A DNA stretch of 64,000 nucleotides from Burkholderia sp. GAS332 (GTDB taxonomy: Bacteria > Pseudomonadota > Gammaproteobacteria > Burkholderiales > Burkholderiaceae): the NCBI GenBank assembly GCA_900142905.1, contig FSRV01000002.1, forward strand, positions 1,860,001 through 1,924,000, read 5' to 3'. The notes beneath the pieces are model-generated. The model did no database searches, was not told where the DNA came from, and saw nothing but the letters and a program-made list of their open reading frames with translations. The translations under genes were made by a program, and so were the position numbers. Positions 1-11,077 of the stretch are shown piece by piece (within the stretch, counting starts at the first letter, position 1; every line of letters starts with the position of its first letter).

Positions 1-72
1 GACTGCGCCGATCGCGGCGAGCCGGCATGGCACGCATAGTGGCTCGCCGGTGGGAACGGATGGTTTTGTCAC
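1..72 (-). CDS. Start of an unidentified gene running off the left edge
   Basis: A minus-strand reading frame opens with GTG at 72 and stays open to base 1 (24 codons). A good ribosome binding site (AAGGAG) lies five bases before the GTG, and this is the main support. The visible peptide contains a CVPC pair but is too short to assign to a family. It would be transcribed in the same direction as the DUF4148 gene upstream, 114 bases away. The start is inferred from the binding site alone. Confidence 0.4.
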   Translation of the reverse strand, partial: MTKPSVPTGEPLCVPCRLAAIGAV

Positions 73-186
73 GACGACTCCTTGACTCGTGGATAGATGC
101 ACTCATCGGCTAACACCCGTTTCAGCGATCTATTCCATTCGACATCCAGCGCGTCCGTTCCGTGTACGCGCTGGCTATCGATACCG

Positions 187-453
187 TCAATTGGCGCCAC
201 CCGCCGCCACGCTGCCGCTCGCGACGCGGCCCGCGGCGGCCTGTGCGGCAAGCGCTTCCTTGTTGTGCTTGACCTGCTGCGCGAAGACGGGACTCACATC
301 CGGATACGATGCATCGGTCACATAGTTCAGACCGTTCTGTTGGGCTTCAATCAATTCCTGGTACACCTGAGCACGTGTCTTGCCTTCTGCAAATGCGCTC
401 GACGAAGCGGCGAGAACGACAAGGGACAACGCGGCAAAAGTGATCTTCTTCAT
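187..453 (-). CDS. DUF4148 family small secreted protein
   Basis: This 88-residue protein has a cleavable signal peptide (residues 1 to about 22, ending SAFA) followed by the DUF4148 core, in which TRAQVYQELIEAQQNGLNY matches the usual 'TRAxVxxEL..' pattern. The family is common in Burkholderiales and its molecular function is not known; the proteins are exported to the periplasm. A GGAG motif precedes the ATG at 453. The upstream DNA on this strand carries an ECF-type promoter-like site (492-520) of the same form as those before the nearby sigma-factor gene and anti-sigma-like gene. This suggests it is a target of that sigma factor. Confidence 0.85.
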   Translation of the reverse strand: MKKITFAALSLVVLAASSSAFAEGKTRAQVYQELIEAQQNGLNYVTDASYPDVSPVFAQQVKHNKEALAAQAAAGRVASGSVAAGGAN

Positions 454-491
454 GATGAACTCCAGTGAGTTTTGTGCGGGTTTGCATGAGG

Positions 492-520
492 GAGAACCAC
501 GGGTTGGCGGTTTTTATTCC
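492..520 (-). promoter_or_regulatory. ECF-type promoter-like site for the DUF4148 gene
   Basis: On the minus strand GGAATAAA (520 to 513) is followed after 15 bases by GTTCTC (497 to 492). The same arrangement occurs at 557-585 and 1523-1550 on the plus strand. GGAA-type -35 elements are typical of ECF sigma factors. The site is about 40 bases upstream of the DUF4148 start codon. The assignment to the ECF factor at 1629 is inference. Confidence 0.55.
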
Positions 521-556
521 TGCATTGGCGCTTCGCAAAAAACAAACTTCGAAAGG

Positions 557-585
557 GGAATAAAGTAGTACACGAGTGGGTTTGC
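557..585 (+). promoter_or_regulatory. ECF-type promoter-like site for the first anti-sigma-like gene
   Basis: GGAATAAA at 557-564 is followed after exactly 15 bases by GTTTGC at 580-585. It is divergent from the site at 492-520, so the two would fire back to back. The nearest plus-strand gene starts at 759, which would leave a leader of roughly 170 bases that contains the (GCA)10 repeat. Confidence 0.55.
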
Positions 586-643
586 TCACCGTTCGATGGT
601 GCCGTTTGGCGGTGCCGTGCCGCGCCGGCGTCTCGACGGCTTC

Positions 644-674
<31 letters not shown>

Positions 675-758
675 AGATAGTGTTTCGAGCGTATGGAATA
701 AACCGACATCCACACGTGTTCGCCACTCGATAGCTGAATTCCGACGAACGCCGACACC

Positions 759-1484
759 ATGACCGCAACCGACGCCCCCTCCGACTCGCCGCTTTCCGAA
801 GCCGACATCCAGGCCTATGCCGATGGCACGCTGACGCCGGAACGCGCCGCGTTTCTGCAGGACTATCTGGGCAAGGATCCGGCGGAAGCGCGCCGGGTGG
901 CGTTCTACGGCAGGCTGAACGCGCAGATGCAAAAAGCGTTCGAAACAACCGACGAACCCGTTCCGCACCGTCCCGAAGGATGGCGCGGCACGCTCGACCG
1001 GTTGAAGGCCGCGAGGCGTCCGGGCAAGATGGTCAATGCGCTCGCGGCGCTCGTTCTGACGTTGGTGGCCGCGAGCGGCTGGTTTGCCGCCACCCAGGCG
1101 TCCCGTCAGGCGCTCAACAATGCCGCTGTGATGGCGCTGGCAGAAACCGCCGCCGCACCGTATTCCGCCGCCTCGCCGACGCGAACCGACGTGTCCGCAC
1201 CCAACCTCGCCGCGATCGGATTGCGACTCGTGGATCAAAGGGTTCTATCGCTCGGCCCATTCCAACGCGCCACCGAATTTGTCTATCTGAACGGGGACAA
1301 CCGGCCGGTCGTGCTGATTTCCACGCTGGCGCTGCTGGCGCCGGCCCAGCCGCAGTGGGCCGCCCGCCGTATCGGCGAGATCCGCCTGCTGACCTGGACG
1401 GCGCAGCGGCAGCGCTTCGTGGTCGCCGGCGACGCCCGCACCCACGGCCTGATGCGCGCCGCCGACGTCATGACCGTGCGGTAA
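759..1484 (+). CDS. Membrane anti-sigma-like protein
   Basis: This 241-residue protein has an N-terminal cytoplasmic segment (residues 12-60) with the pattern LSEADIQAYADGTLTPER, typical of the anti-sigma domain of RsiW/anti-sigma-factor-like proteins, then one transmembrane helix at about residues 91-111 and a periplasmic C-terminal domain. It lacks the HxxxCxxC zinc motif. The N-terminal pattern resembles that of the anti-sigma protein encoded at 2144, so there are two such proteins around one ECF sigma gene. It would bind a sigma factor at the inner membrane, but which one is not proven. An ECF-type promoter-like site and a (GCA)10 repeat lie upstream. Confidence 0.65.
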   Translation: MTATDAPSDSPLSEADIQAYADGTLTPERAAFLQDYLGKDPAEARRVAFYGRLNAQMQKAFETTDEPVPHRPEGWRGTLDRLKAARRPGKMVNALAALVLTLVAASGWFAATQASRQALNNAAVMALAETAAAPYSAASPTRTDVSAPNLAAIGLRLVDQRVLSLGPFQRATEFVYLNGDNRPVVLISTLALLAPAQPQWAARRIGEIRLLTWTAQRQRFVVAGDARTHGLMRAADVMTVR

Positions 1485-1522
1485 GCCGTCGCCAGTTTTT
1501 TCGCAACGTTCTAAAAAACAAC

Positions 1523-1550
1523 GGAATAAAATGCGCCCACGCGTGTTTGC
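1523..1550 (+). promoter_or_regulatory. ECF-type promoter-like site for the sigma-factor gene
   Basis: GGAATAAA at 1523-1530 is followed after 14 bases by GTTTGC at 1545-1550, about 80 bases before the sigma gene. It matches the sites at 492-520 and 557-585 and suggests that the sigma factor activates its own transcription, as is common for ECF factors. Confidence 0.55.
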
Positions 1551-1628
1551 ACCTCGAATGCGCGTGGTGGTTCAATCGACGGCCGCCCACCCGGCGGCCC
1601 ACGCGAAGCCCCACGATTGGGATGAAAA

Positions 1629-2147
1629 ATGGATGTCCGTGACGAGTTGATGGAGCATGTGCCGCGCTTGCGGCGCTATGCGCGAGCGCTGATCAACAAT
1701 CGCGATCTCGCCGACGATCTGGTGCAGGACACGCTCGAACGCGCGCTCGGCCGCACCGGCATGTTTCAGCCTGGCACCGACCTGCGTGCGTGGCTGTTCA
1801 CGATCATGCATAACGTGTTCGCCAATCAGGCGCGCAAGGCTTCGGCGCGCGCCGTCCACGTGGCGGTCGACGACGACAGCGTCCACGAAAGCGAATTTGC
1901 CGTGCCGTCCGATCAGACCCGTTCGCTGGAAATGCGCGACCTCGACTACGCGTTGCAGCGTTTGCCCATGGAGCAGCGCGAAGTCGTGCTGCTGGTCGGT
2001 CTCGAGGAAATGAGCTACGCCGACGTGGCCCTCGCGCTGAACATCCCGATCGGCACGGTGATGTCGCGCCTTTCGCGCGGGCGCGAGCGGCTTCGGGCAT
2101 TGATGGCGGGCACGCAGCCCGGTGCAAAATTACAGGTGGTGCGATGA
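1629..2147 (+). CDS. ECF-family RNA polymerase sigma factor
   Basis: The 172-residue product has sigma-70 region 2 (about residues 8-75, with LADDLVQDTLERAL) and region 4 (about 110-160, with LPMEQREVVLLVGLEEMSY and the helix-turn-helix IPIGTVMSRLSRGRERL). There is no region 3, and the length is normal for an ECF factor. It directs RNA polymerase to a small stress or envelope regulon. Its stop codon overlaps the start of the anti-sigma gene (ATGA at 2144), the usual translational coupling for such pairs. The ATG at 1629 comes about 80 bases after a GGAATAAA promoter-like site, which suggests autoregulation. Confidence 0.9.
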   Translation: MDVRDELMEHVPRLRRYARALINNRDLADDLVQDTLERALGRTGMFQPGTDLRAWLFTIMHNVFANQARKASARAVHVAVDDDSVHESEFAVPSDQTRSLEMRDLDYALQRLPMEQREVVLLVGLEEMSYADVALALNIPIGTVMSRLSRGRERLRALMAGTQPGAKLQVVR

Positions 2148-2971
2148 GCGACCAACACACGCCGATCGGCGAAGAAGATCTGCACGCGTACGTGGACGGC
2201 ACGCTGTCCGACGAACGACGCGTCGAGGTGGAGCGCGCGCTCGAACAGAACCCCGAGTTGGCGGCGCGCATCAGCGATTATTTTTCGCTGAACAACATGT
2301 TCCATGAACGCTATGACCGCGTGCTGAGCGAGCCCGTGCCCAAACGTCTGCAGACACCGTTGGCCAGTGGGCGCCGCTGGCGCATTGCCGCCAACTGGCC
2401 ACAGTTCGCCGGGATGGCCGCGGCGCTGGTGATGGGCGTGGGCATCGGCATAGGCACGCATATGGGGCAGGACGTCGTGGCGCCGGTCGCCGGTCACTCG
2501 GACACGCGCCCTGTCAGCCTGGACAGCGCCGAGGGTTTCGCACGGCAAGCCGCGGTGGCGCATGTGGTTTATATGCCCGCCGTCGACCGTCCGGCCGACA
2601 TGAATGCGGATCACGAACAGGATTTCGTGCAGTGGCTGTCCAACCGGCTCGGCACCAATGTGCATCCGCCGATTCTGTCGAAGAGCGGTTTCAACCTGTC
2701 GGGCGGCCGTCTGTTGCCGGGCGCCGATGGGCCAACCGCACAGTTCATGTATCGCGGGCCAAACGGCGAACGCGTGACGCTGTGCATTTCGCATCGTCAG
2801 GTGAGCGCGAATACCACCGCGTTCAAGCTGTATCAGGACGGGCCGGTGAACGTGTTCTACTGGGTCGACGGTGACTTTGGCTATGCGGTGTCAGGCGGGA
2901 TCGATCGCAAGGTGCTGTTGCAACTGTCGCATGACGTGTACTCGCAGTTGACGGGTGCCGCGCCGGGTTGA
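2144..2971 (+). CDS. Transmembrane anti-sigma factor paired with the ECF sigma
   Basis: This 275-residue protein begins with an anti-sigma-like domain (IGEEDLHAYVDGTLSDERR, residues 8-26), has one transmembrane helix at about 86-107, and ends in a periplasmic domain of about 165 residues. No zinc-binding HxxxCxxC motif is present. The gene overlaps the sigma gene by four bases, so it is very likely its cognate inhibitor: it would hold the sigma factor at the membrane until a periplasmic signal releases it. The N-terminal pattern is shared with the protein encoded at 759. Confidence 0.8.
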   Translation: MSDQHTPIGEEDLHAYVDGTLSDERRVEVERALEQNPELAARISDYFSLNNMFHERYDRVLSEPVPKRLQTPLASGRRWRIAANWPQFAGMAAALVMGVGIGIGTHMGQDVVAPVAGHSDTRPVSLDSAEGFARQAAVAHVVYMPAVDRPADMNADHEQDFVQWLSNRLGTNVHPPILSKSGFNLSGGRLLPGADGPTAQFMYRGPNGERVTLCISHRQVSANTTAFKLYQDGPVNVFYWVDGDFGYAVSGGIDRKVLLQLSHDVYSQLTGAAPG

Positions 2972-2999
2972 GATGCCAAGCCACGTCGCGATAGCGGGA

Positions 3000-4088
<1,089 letters not shown>

Positions 4089-4092
4089 CCGT

Positions 4093-5292
<1,200 letters not shown>

Positions 5293-6228
5293 TTAGCGCG
5301 GTGTGGCGATGCGGCGGGCATTGAAGCTATCGAGTTCGATAACGCTGCCGGGATTCGCGCCTGACTTGACCAGCTCCCGTGGCGTCACGCCCAACAACCG
5401 CCCCATCCAATGCGCCATATGACTCTGATGCGCAAAGCCCGTCTCCAGCGCGATCTGGCTCGCGTTGAGCCTGCCTTGAAGCAATAGCGCTCTGGCCCGC
5501 TCTACTCGCCGCTGCACCACATACTGATGCACCGGCATACCGAGCGTTTCGCGAAACAGCACCTTGAAATGCGGCACGCTCAACTCGGCGTGCACAGCCA
5601 GTTCGTCAAGCGTGAGGCGTTGATCCAAATGCGCTTCGATAAACTCGATCACGCGAGCAGCGGTCTTCGGCGCCAGCGTGCGGCGTTTGTTCTCGAGCTT
5701 GTCGAGCACCGGCGCGCTGGCGATCAGCCGCACCACCATCGCCGTACACAGGCTTTCGGCGTAAAGCGGGTCGGACGCCTCATCGGCTTCGAGTTCGGCG
5801 CGTAACGCCCAGGCCAGATGCTGAAAACGCGGATCGCGCATCTGGAACTGCGGGCGAAGCTGCGCTTCGCTCGTTTTCAATTCCAGCTGTTCGACGGTCC
5901 TCTGCGCGAAGTCTTCGTTAATCCACACACTGAAAATCGTGCAGGCGGATTCATCGGTCCACTGTCCGTCGACGCCCGCGGGAATCACATCGGCGTCGCC
6001 GTGCGCCTGAATCCGCGAGAGGCGACGCTCGCTGCATACGCAACGCGCCTTGACCGGCGCGCCGACATGCACGCCCACACGATGATGCTTGAGCGCCGGA
6101 ATCCGGTGCAGCCCGGCCGACACGCTGACCAGCTCCGCACCAAAACCCCGCCAGCCGAGTGTCTTGCTGGAGCGCAGTGCAATGCGGGAACCGCTGTGCG
6201 GCTGCGGTATCGGTGTCACGGCATTCAT
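5293..6228 (-). CDS. AraC-family transcriptional regulator
   Basis: The 311-residue protein ends in a typical AraC double helix-turn-helix (about residues 205-295, with LTLDELAVHAELSVPHFKVL and the second helix QIALETGFAHQSHMAHW). The N-terminal part is a less conserved sensor domain of unknown ligand. It lies upstream of lipA/lipB on the same strand, with about 105 bases between, so it could control the lipase genes or be read with them. That link is inference from position only. Confidence 0.85.
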   Translation of the reverse strand: MNAVTPIPQPHSGSRIALRSSKTLGWRGFGAELVSVSAGLHRIPALKHHRVGVHVGAPVKARCVCSERRLSRIQAHGDADVIPAGVDGQWTDESACTIFSVWINEDFAQRTVEQLELKTSEAQLRPQFQMRDPRFQHLAWALRAELEADEASDPLYAESLCTAMVVRLIASAPVLDKLENKRRTLAPKTAARVIEFIEAHLDQRLTLDELAVHAELSVPHFKVLFRETLGMPVHQYVVQRRVERARALLLQGRLNASQIALETGFAHQSHMAHWMGRLLGVTPRELVKSGANPGSVIELDSFNARRIATPR

Positions 6229-6436
6229 GTGTTCCCCTCGTAGATAGCGGCCAACGTGCGTGCATTGTGCGGCGTTTTTCGTGGTTTTGCTTGGGCTCGC
6301 ATCGTCTCAACTCGCATGCTGCGCTGCCGCAGAAGAAAACAATCATCCGATTCTGCGCACCACGATCCGTGCCCGCGCGTTTCCTACTCCCAGCCTCCCT
6401 AAGATGACGGCATACCGAACCAGTCAGGAGCTCAAC

Positions 6437-7357
6437 GTGTTTGTGATCTTTGGAGCAGCAGGCAATGTAGGCAGAGTGAGCGCCGCGGCATTGCGCCGGG
6501 CGGGCCGCGACGTGCGCGCGGTGGTCCGTGACAAAAAGCAAGGTGAAGTGTTAGCGGAGATCGGCTGTGAAATCGCCGTCGCGGATCTCCTCGATCCCGC
6601 CTCGGTCGCGCGCGCTATCGAAGGCGCCTACGCGGTACAGATCCTGTGCCCGGTGCCCCGCGCACATGCAGATCCCGGGGCCGAGATGCGGCGCATGATC
6701 GACGCGAGCGCGAAGACATTGCGCGCTAACCCGCCGCAACGCCTGCTCGCGCTCTCCGACTACGGCGCGGAACACGCAAGCGGCACCGGTATCACGACGC
6801 TGTTTCACTACCTCGAAATGCAACTCGCGCCGGTTGCCTCGCAGTTGACGTTTCTGCGCGCCGCGGAACATATGCACAACTGGGCCCGCGTATTACCGAT
6901 TGCGCTCGCGAGAGGCGTGCTGCCGACGCTGCATCATCCGTTGAACAAGCTGTTTCCCACGGTCGCCGCCGAGGATGTCGGCCTGCTGGCCGCCGAACTC
7001 CTGCTCGATGACAGACCGGCGAAGGTCTCACGGCGCGTGGTGAGTATCGAGGGTGAAGCACGCGTTAGCCCATTAGACGTCGCACGCACGCTCGGTGAAT
7101 TGGCGCGCCGTCAGGTCACGGCCCTCGCAGTGCCGCGTGATGGATGGGCCGCCATGCTCCATGACGCGGGGCTCGGCGAGAACCATGCGCATCTCATCAT
7201 GGATCTGTACGACGCGCACAACGCGGGCCGCATCGACGTCGAAACCGAGATCAGCGAGCGGCGCTTCGGCGCGATCGCGCTAGCGGACGTGTTTGCGTCG
7301 ATCCTGGCGCGCACCGCTGCAACTTCAACTGCCACCCCAACCGCGGCGGCACGCTAA
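6437..7357 (+). CDS. NmrA-like NAD(P)-binding Rossmann protein
   Basis: The protein starts with a nucleotide-binding motif (FGAAGNVGR, GxxGxxG type) and continues as an NmrA/atypical short-chain dehydrogenase fold of about 306 residues. Members sense NAD(P) redox state or act on unknown substrates, and the catalytic Tyr-xxx-Lys of true reductases is not evident. I prefer the GTG at 6437, because CAGGAG lies six bases before it and the Rossmann strand then begins at residue 2. An in-frame ATG at 6404 would add 11 residues before the fold. It is divergent from the AraC gene. Confidence 0.8.
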   Translation: MFVIFGAAGNVGRVSAAALRRAGRDVRAVVRDKKQGEVLAEIGCEIAVADLLDPASVARAIEGAYAVQILCPVPRAHADPGAEMRRMIDASAKTLRANPPQRLLALSDYGAEHASGTGITTLFHYLEMQLAPVASQLTFLRAAEHMHNWARVLPIALARGVLPTLHHPLNKLFPTVAAEDVGLLAAELLLDDRPAKVSRRVVSIEGEARVSPLDVARTLGELARRQVTALAVPRDGWAAMLHDAGLGENHAHLIMDLYDAHNAGRIDVETEISERRFGAIALADVFASILARTAATSTATPTAAAR

Positions 7358-7383
7358 TCGGCACTCGCAAGAGGAGGAACGGC

Positions 7384-7584
7384 ATGCATACCTGCCCATT
7401 ACTGCGCGCCTCGATGGCATCGCGAAAGAGCGTGGCGCATCGAAGCCCGAGGACACGCGCGACCACGAACACCCGCTACTGGACGGCTATCTCGGCAAGT
7501 CTTGCGGGACTGGTCGGCTGGCGAGCGCTTCGGGACGTGCTCAACGCGATTCCCGATAGCAATGACGACTTTGGCTTGTTCTGA
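7384..7584 (+). CDS. Small protein of unknown function
   Basis: This 66-residue reading frame starts 26 bases after the NmrA-like gene and has a near-perfect ribosome binding site (GAGGAGG, six bases before the ATG), so it is probably translated as the second gene of that transcript. The central part (RYWTAISASLAGLVGWRALRD) could be a short membrane helix, and the C-terminus is acidic (IPDSNDDFGLF). I do not recognise a family. Confidence 0.5.
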   Translation: MHTCPLLRASMASRKSVAHRSPRTRATTNTRYWTAISASLAGLVGWRALRDVLNAIPDSNDDFGLF

Positions 7585-7788
7585 TTCGCCGCAATTCGGC
7601 CTGGCTTGGCGTGACTTGGCTTGGCCGAGGGTCGGCTTCGGGCTTGAGTCGGCCAGGCATCGATTCGATGCGTCATAGATACGCCGCACACAGCGAAAGC
7701 CGACGTCCCACCAACGCAACAGATCGACGAAATCGACGCTTCAGCACCGGTCGCCATTTGCACAAGGCGGCCGGCGCGCATGCGCCGC

Positions 7789-8463
7789 TTATTCGTTCTC
7801 GTCGAAGTAGTGCCCAAACTTCAACTGTTTGGTACGGATATAGCGCTCGTTTTCCTCACGCATTGGAATCGCCAGCGCGACCCGCTCACATACCGGAATA
7901 CCGTGCTTCGACAGCGTGTCGAATTTCTCCGGATTGTTGCTCATCAGGCGCACCGAGGTGACCTTGAGCGTGCGCAAAATGCCCGCCGCCGAATCGTATT
8001 CGCGCGAGTCGTCGGGCAAGCCGAGATCGAGATTGGCCTCGACGGTGTCGCGCCCCTGCTCCTGCAGCGCATACGCGCGAATCTTGTTCGACAGGCCGAT
8101 GCCGCGCCCTTCGTGGCCGCGCAGATACAGCAGCACGCCGCAGCCTTCGGCCGCGATATAGCGCAGCGCCAGATCGAGCTGCTCGCCGCAGTCGCAGCGA
8201 TACGAGCCGAGCACGTCGCCCGTCAGGCACTCGGAGTGCAGGCGCGTCAACACGGACGACTGGTTTGCGACATCGCCCATCACGAGCGCGAGATGTTCGG
8301 CGCCGCTTTCGCACACACGAAACACGTAGGAGGTGAACGTGCCGTAGCGCGTGGGGAGCGTGGCGGTAGCGTCGAGAATGACGCACTCGCCGTTGATTGC
8401 GCCGTCTGCTGCTGGCGACGGATCGTGAGACGTGAGCATGGCGTTGGACAGTGGTGCTGACAT
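7789..8463 (-). CDS. ribA: GTP cyclohydrolase II
   Basis: The 224-residue enzyme opens the imidazole ring of GTP to give the first intermediate of riboflavin synthesis. The zinc site is visible as HSECLTGD plus RCDCG (Cys79, Cys90, Cys92), followed by the conserved [13 protein letters not shown] segment (113-124) and MSNNPEKF near the C-terminus. It is a stand-alone RibA, not fused to a RibB domain. The start at 8463 is an ATG; an in-frame TTG four codons upstream is less likely. No FMN riboswitch is visible upstream, so this may be the unlinked copy of the gene. Confidence 0.93.
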   Translation of the reverse strand: MSAPLSNAMLTSHDPSPAADGAINGECVILDATATLPTRYGTFTSYVFRVCESGAEHLALVMGDVANQSSVLTRLHSECLTGDVLGSYRCDCGEQLDLALRYIAAEGCGVLLYLRGHEGRGIGLSNKIRAYALQEQGRDTVEANLDLGLPDDSREYDSAAGILRTLKVTSVRLMSNNPEKFDTLSKHGIPVCERVALAIPMREENERYIRTKQLKFGHYFDENE

Positions 8464-8720
8464 GAACCCGATCAAACCGGGGATAAGGTATGGACTGGGA
8501 GTTTACCGCTAATCGGCGAACAGCACCCGGATGTCCATGCAACGCGCAAGGAACCGCCGCGGCGCGGCGCCACTCGCCAGCGCTAACCCAGGTGAAACGT
8601 GCCGCGCGCCACAGGTATTCCCGAGGTACTTCGCCCGCGCGTCACGCCTATACTGGAATGGCCTGTCCCTCACGACAGCGCGCCGCATTGGCGTGCTGCA
8701 CTGCGAAACGGAGCCGCTCC

Positions 8721-9164
8721 ATGACAAGCGTTGCACAACTTCTTAAAACGAAACCGAACAACACCACCGTTTTCACGGTCGGGGCCGACGATTCCGTCTA
8801 CGAGGCGATCAAGCTGATGGCTGAAAAAGGCATCGGCGCACTGGTCGTGACGGACGGTGACAGCATCGCGGGGATCATTACGGAGCGCGACTATGCGCGC
8901 AAAGTCGTCCTGATGGACCGGTCGTCGAAAGCCACGCCGGTGCGCGACATCATGAGCAAAGCCGTGCGCTTCGTGCGTCCCGACCAGACCACCGAAGACT
9001 GCATGGCGCTGATGACCGAACGGCGCATGCGCCACTTGCCGGTGATCGAAAACGACCGGCTGGTCGGCATGGTATCGATCGGGGACCTGGTGAAGAACAT
9101 CATCGCCGAGCAGCAGTTCACGATTCAGCAACTTGAGTTCTATATCCACGGCGAACGGCCTTGA
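8721..9164 (+). CDS. Tandem CBS-domain protein
   Basis: The 147-residue protein consists almost entirely of two CBS domains (about residues 13-65 and 80-133), with the hallmark segments GIGALVVTDGDSIAGIITERD and RHLPVIENDRLVGMVSIGDL. CBS pairs bind adenine nucleotides and act as energy sensors; stand-alone proteins of this type are common and their partner is usually unknown. GGAG lies seven bases before the ATG at 8721. A longer frame to 8490 exists but has no support. Confidence 0.9.
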   Translation: MTSVAQLLKTKPNNTTVFTVGADDSVYEAIKLMAEKGIGALVVTDGDSIAGIITERDYARKVVLMDRSSKATPVRDIMSKAVRFVRPDQTTEDCMALMTERRMRHLPVIENDRLVGMVSIGDLVKNIIAEQQFTIQQLEFYIHGERP

Positions 9165-9237
9165 GGGACGCCGCCCGGCGCACGTAAAACCCACGCTTCC
9201 CGCACGTCGCCGGTCACACGCTGCCGCAACAGGGCAC

Positions 9238-9270
9238 AAAAAAAGCCCAATGCTTGAAAAAGCTTGGGCG
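9238..9270 (-). terminator. Rho-independent terminator for the DUF4148 gene at 9393-9737
   Basis: Read on the minus strand, a GC-rich stem (GCCCAAGCTT pairing with AAGC and TTGGGC with one bulged base, 9246-9270) is followed by eight T residues (9245-9238). It lies about 120 bases beyond the stop of the minus-strand DUF4148 gene. Confidence 0.8.
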
Positions 9271-9392
9271 AAGCTACCTTGCGGCAGCGGAGGTTCTTGA
9301 ATTGTGGGCCGCGACACGGCGCGGCACTGCGGATTCGTTCGGCTGGCGGCACAAACTGAACTGCCGGCCAGACCAGCCGGCTACCGCCTGAA

Positions 9393-9737
9393 TCAGTTAC
9401 CGAAATAAACCGACTTCGGGCCGGACATCGGCTGTACCACGCCTCCCGCCTGCGACGAACCGCTCACCGCGCCACCGTAACCACTGGTATTCGCGACCGG
9501 CTCCTGCGTCTGCGCGACGGCCGGGTTCTGCGCCTGCACACGGGCTTCGGCGGCTTGAATGTCAGCCGGATAGTTCGGGTCGTTGCTCGCACCCGGGTTG
9601 TAGCCGGCTTGTTCCAACTGGATTAATTGATTGCGGACTTCAGCGCGAGTCATGGGCTGGTCGTTTGACTGAGCGAACGCAGCGACCGGGGCGGCGAGAA
9701 TGGTTGCAATGGCGACTGCCTTGATGAGCGATTTCAT
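9393..9737 (-). CDS. DUF4148 family secreted protein
   Basis: The 114-residue precursor has a clear signal peptide (residues 1-22, ending AAFA) and a DUF4148 core with MTRAEVRNQLIQLEQAGYNP, then a low-complexity tail rich in Gly, Ser, Gln and Val. Function is unknown, as for the paralogue at 187-453. GGAGG lies eight bases before the ATG. Unlike the first paralogue, no GGAATAAA promoter-like site is found upstream, so the two are probably controlled differently. A terminator follows at 9238-9270. Confidence 0.85.
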   Translation of the reverse strand: MKSLIKAVAIATILAAPVAAFAQSNDQPMTRAEVRNQLIQLEQAGYNPGASNDPNYPADIQAAEARVQAQNPAVAQTQEPVANTSGYGGAVSGSSQAGGVVQPMSGPKSVYFGN

Positions 9738-10011
9738 GATGACTTACCTCCAGACCTGGTTTTTTGCTTCGCCTGCCACACGATGTGGGAAGCGAGTGAT
9801 TCAAGTCTAGTCACCTGTTCATCAAGGGGAAACCCTTAATTACGAGACATACAATTGCTCAAAACGCAAGAATGCGGCGAAATTTACCGCCCGGCACCCG
9901 TGAAGCCCTAGCTTTGCCGTAATAATTGTCGGGATCGTAACCCTATGTGTCTGATGTTTCGACAATGCGCCCGCACTGAGTGTGTTTTGCTGCATTGTTT
10001 GCTGCCCATGG

Positions 10012-10659
10012 TCAATTTCGCGCGTTCGTCGAAGCGCCTGCATGCGGCGGCAGCAACAGTTTTCGCGGCCCGCTGACGAACGTGCTGCCGGGTTCGAAAA
10101 ACCGTAGCGGCCGGTGCATTTCGCGCGACAAGCCGATACGCGTCGTCACGCCAATCGGACTCCCCCCCGTCTCGATCACCCCGATCCACAGATCGCGCCC
10201 GGCGCAAAGATCACGGCCGTCGAACGACTGATCGATGCCTAAGGCCATGGTGAGCCGGCCGGGACCGCGCGCGAGGTCGCGCAGCGGCACGCCGGGGCGC
10301 CGCGCTTCCATCAGCGGCAGGCCTTCCAGCGGCTCGATGGCGCGAAGCAGAATGCCGGCGCCGATCTCTTCCGCTTCGGCGGACATGTTCAGCATGTACG
10401 AAAGCCCGTATGTCAGCCGGATATACGCGTGTCCGGGGGCGAGAAACATCGAGCCGTTATAGGGACGACGACCGAGAAACGCGTGGCTGGTCGAATCGCC
10501 GACCGGATACGCCTCAGTTTCAACAATCCGGCCGCTGATACGGCCTTCTGGCAGGTCGTGCACGAGATATTTGCCGACCATGAAGCGCGCCAGTGCAACC
10601 GCATCGAGCGGCAAATCGTCACGAAGCAATGGAAGGATGGGCAGCGGCTGATTCGGCAT
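10012..10659 (-). CDS. 3-methyladenine DNA glycosylase, AAG/MPG family
   Basis: The 215-residue protein matches the alkyladenine-glycosylase fold in length and motifs: RIVETEAY carries the likely catalytic Glu, followed by [22 protein letters not shown] and [14 protein letters not shown]. It removes alkylated purines from DNA as the first step of base excision repair. No clear Shine-Dalgarno sequence precedes the ATG at 10659. Three 12-bp tandem repeats lie only 11 bases upstream, and the frame is open through them, so a longer N-terminus with Gln-Gln-Ala-Ser repeats is possible but less likely. Confidence 0.9.
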   Translation of the reverse strand: MPNQPLPILPLLRDDLPLDAVALARFMVGKYLVHDLPEGRISGRIVETEAYPVGDSTSHAFLGRRPYNGSMFLAPGHAYIRLTYGLSYMLNMSAEAEEIGAGILLRAIEPLEGLPLMEARRPGVPLRDLARGPGRLTMALGIDQSFDGRDLCAGRDLWIGVIETGGSPIGVTTRIGLSREMHRPLRFFEPGSTFVSGPRKLLLPPHAGASTNARN

Positions 10660-10669
10660 GGGGTTCGGA

Positions 10670-10705
10670 CTTGTTGTGAAGCTTGTTGTGAGGCTTGTTG
10701 TGAGG
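10670..10705. repeat. Three 12-bp tandem repeats before the glycosylase gene
   Basis: CTTGTTGTGAAG at 10670-10681 is followed by two copies of CTTGTTGTGAGG to 10705. The block lies in the leader of the glycosylase gene. The rest of the 10660-11077 gap holds no convincing gene; it carries the control region for the glycosylase and for the divergent BON gene. Confidence 0.85.
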
Positions 10706-11077
10706 CGCGAGGCGCAGGGTTCGAGGGATGCGCGACCGACGCGCAGCGGACGCAGCCGACGAGTGTGTCAGCCGCGCCGCACCAAGCGGCAGAGCGCCAT
10801 CGGCCTGCCTTCATCGGCCCATGCGTTGTATCAAAACCTCATTTCTGGGCAGCGACGCATTCACCATGGAACTAATTGGAGTATCGTGTGTTTCCGGCCT
10901 GCAGCACAGCCTTTGCCGGCATGCGTGTGCTTAGGCCCGCCCCATCCGCTTACAGATTGAAAGAAGTTGCACGACCCGCAGCAGCGTTCCATTCAGATGT
11001 GATCCCGCAGTACCCGCTGGTGCAGTACACCGGCCCCACCCGGGGCCGTCGTATTCATGACAATAGGAGAGAGTTGA

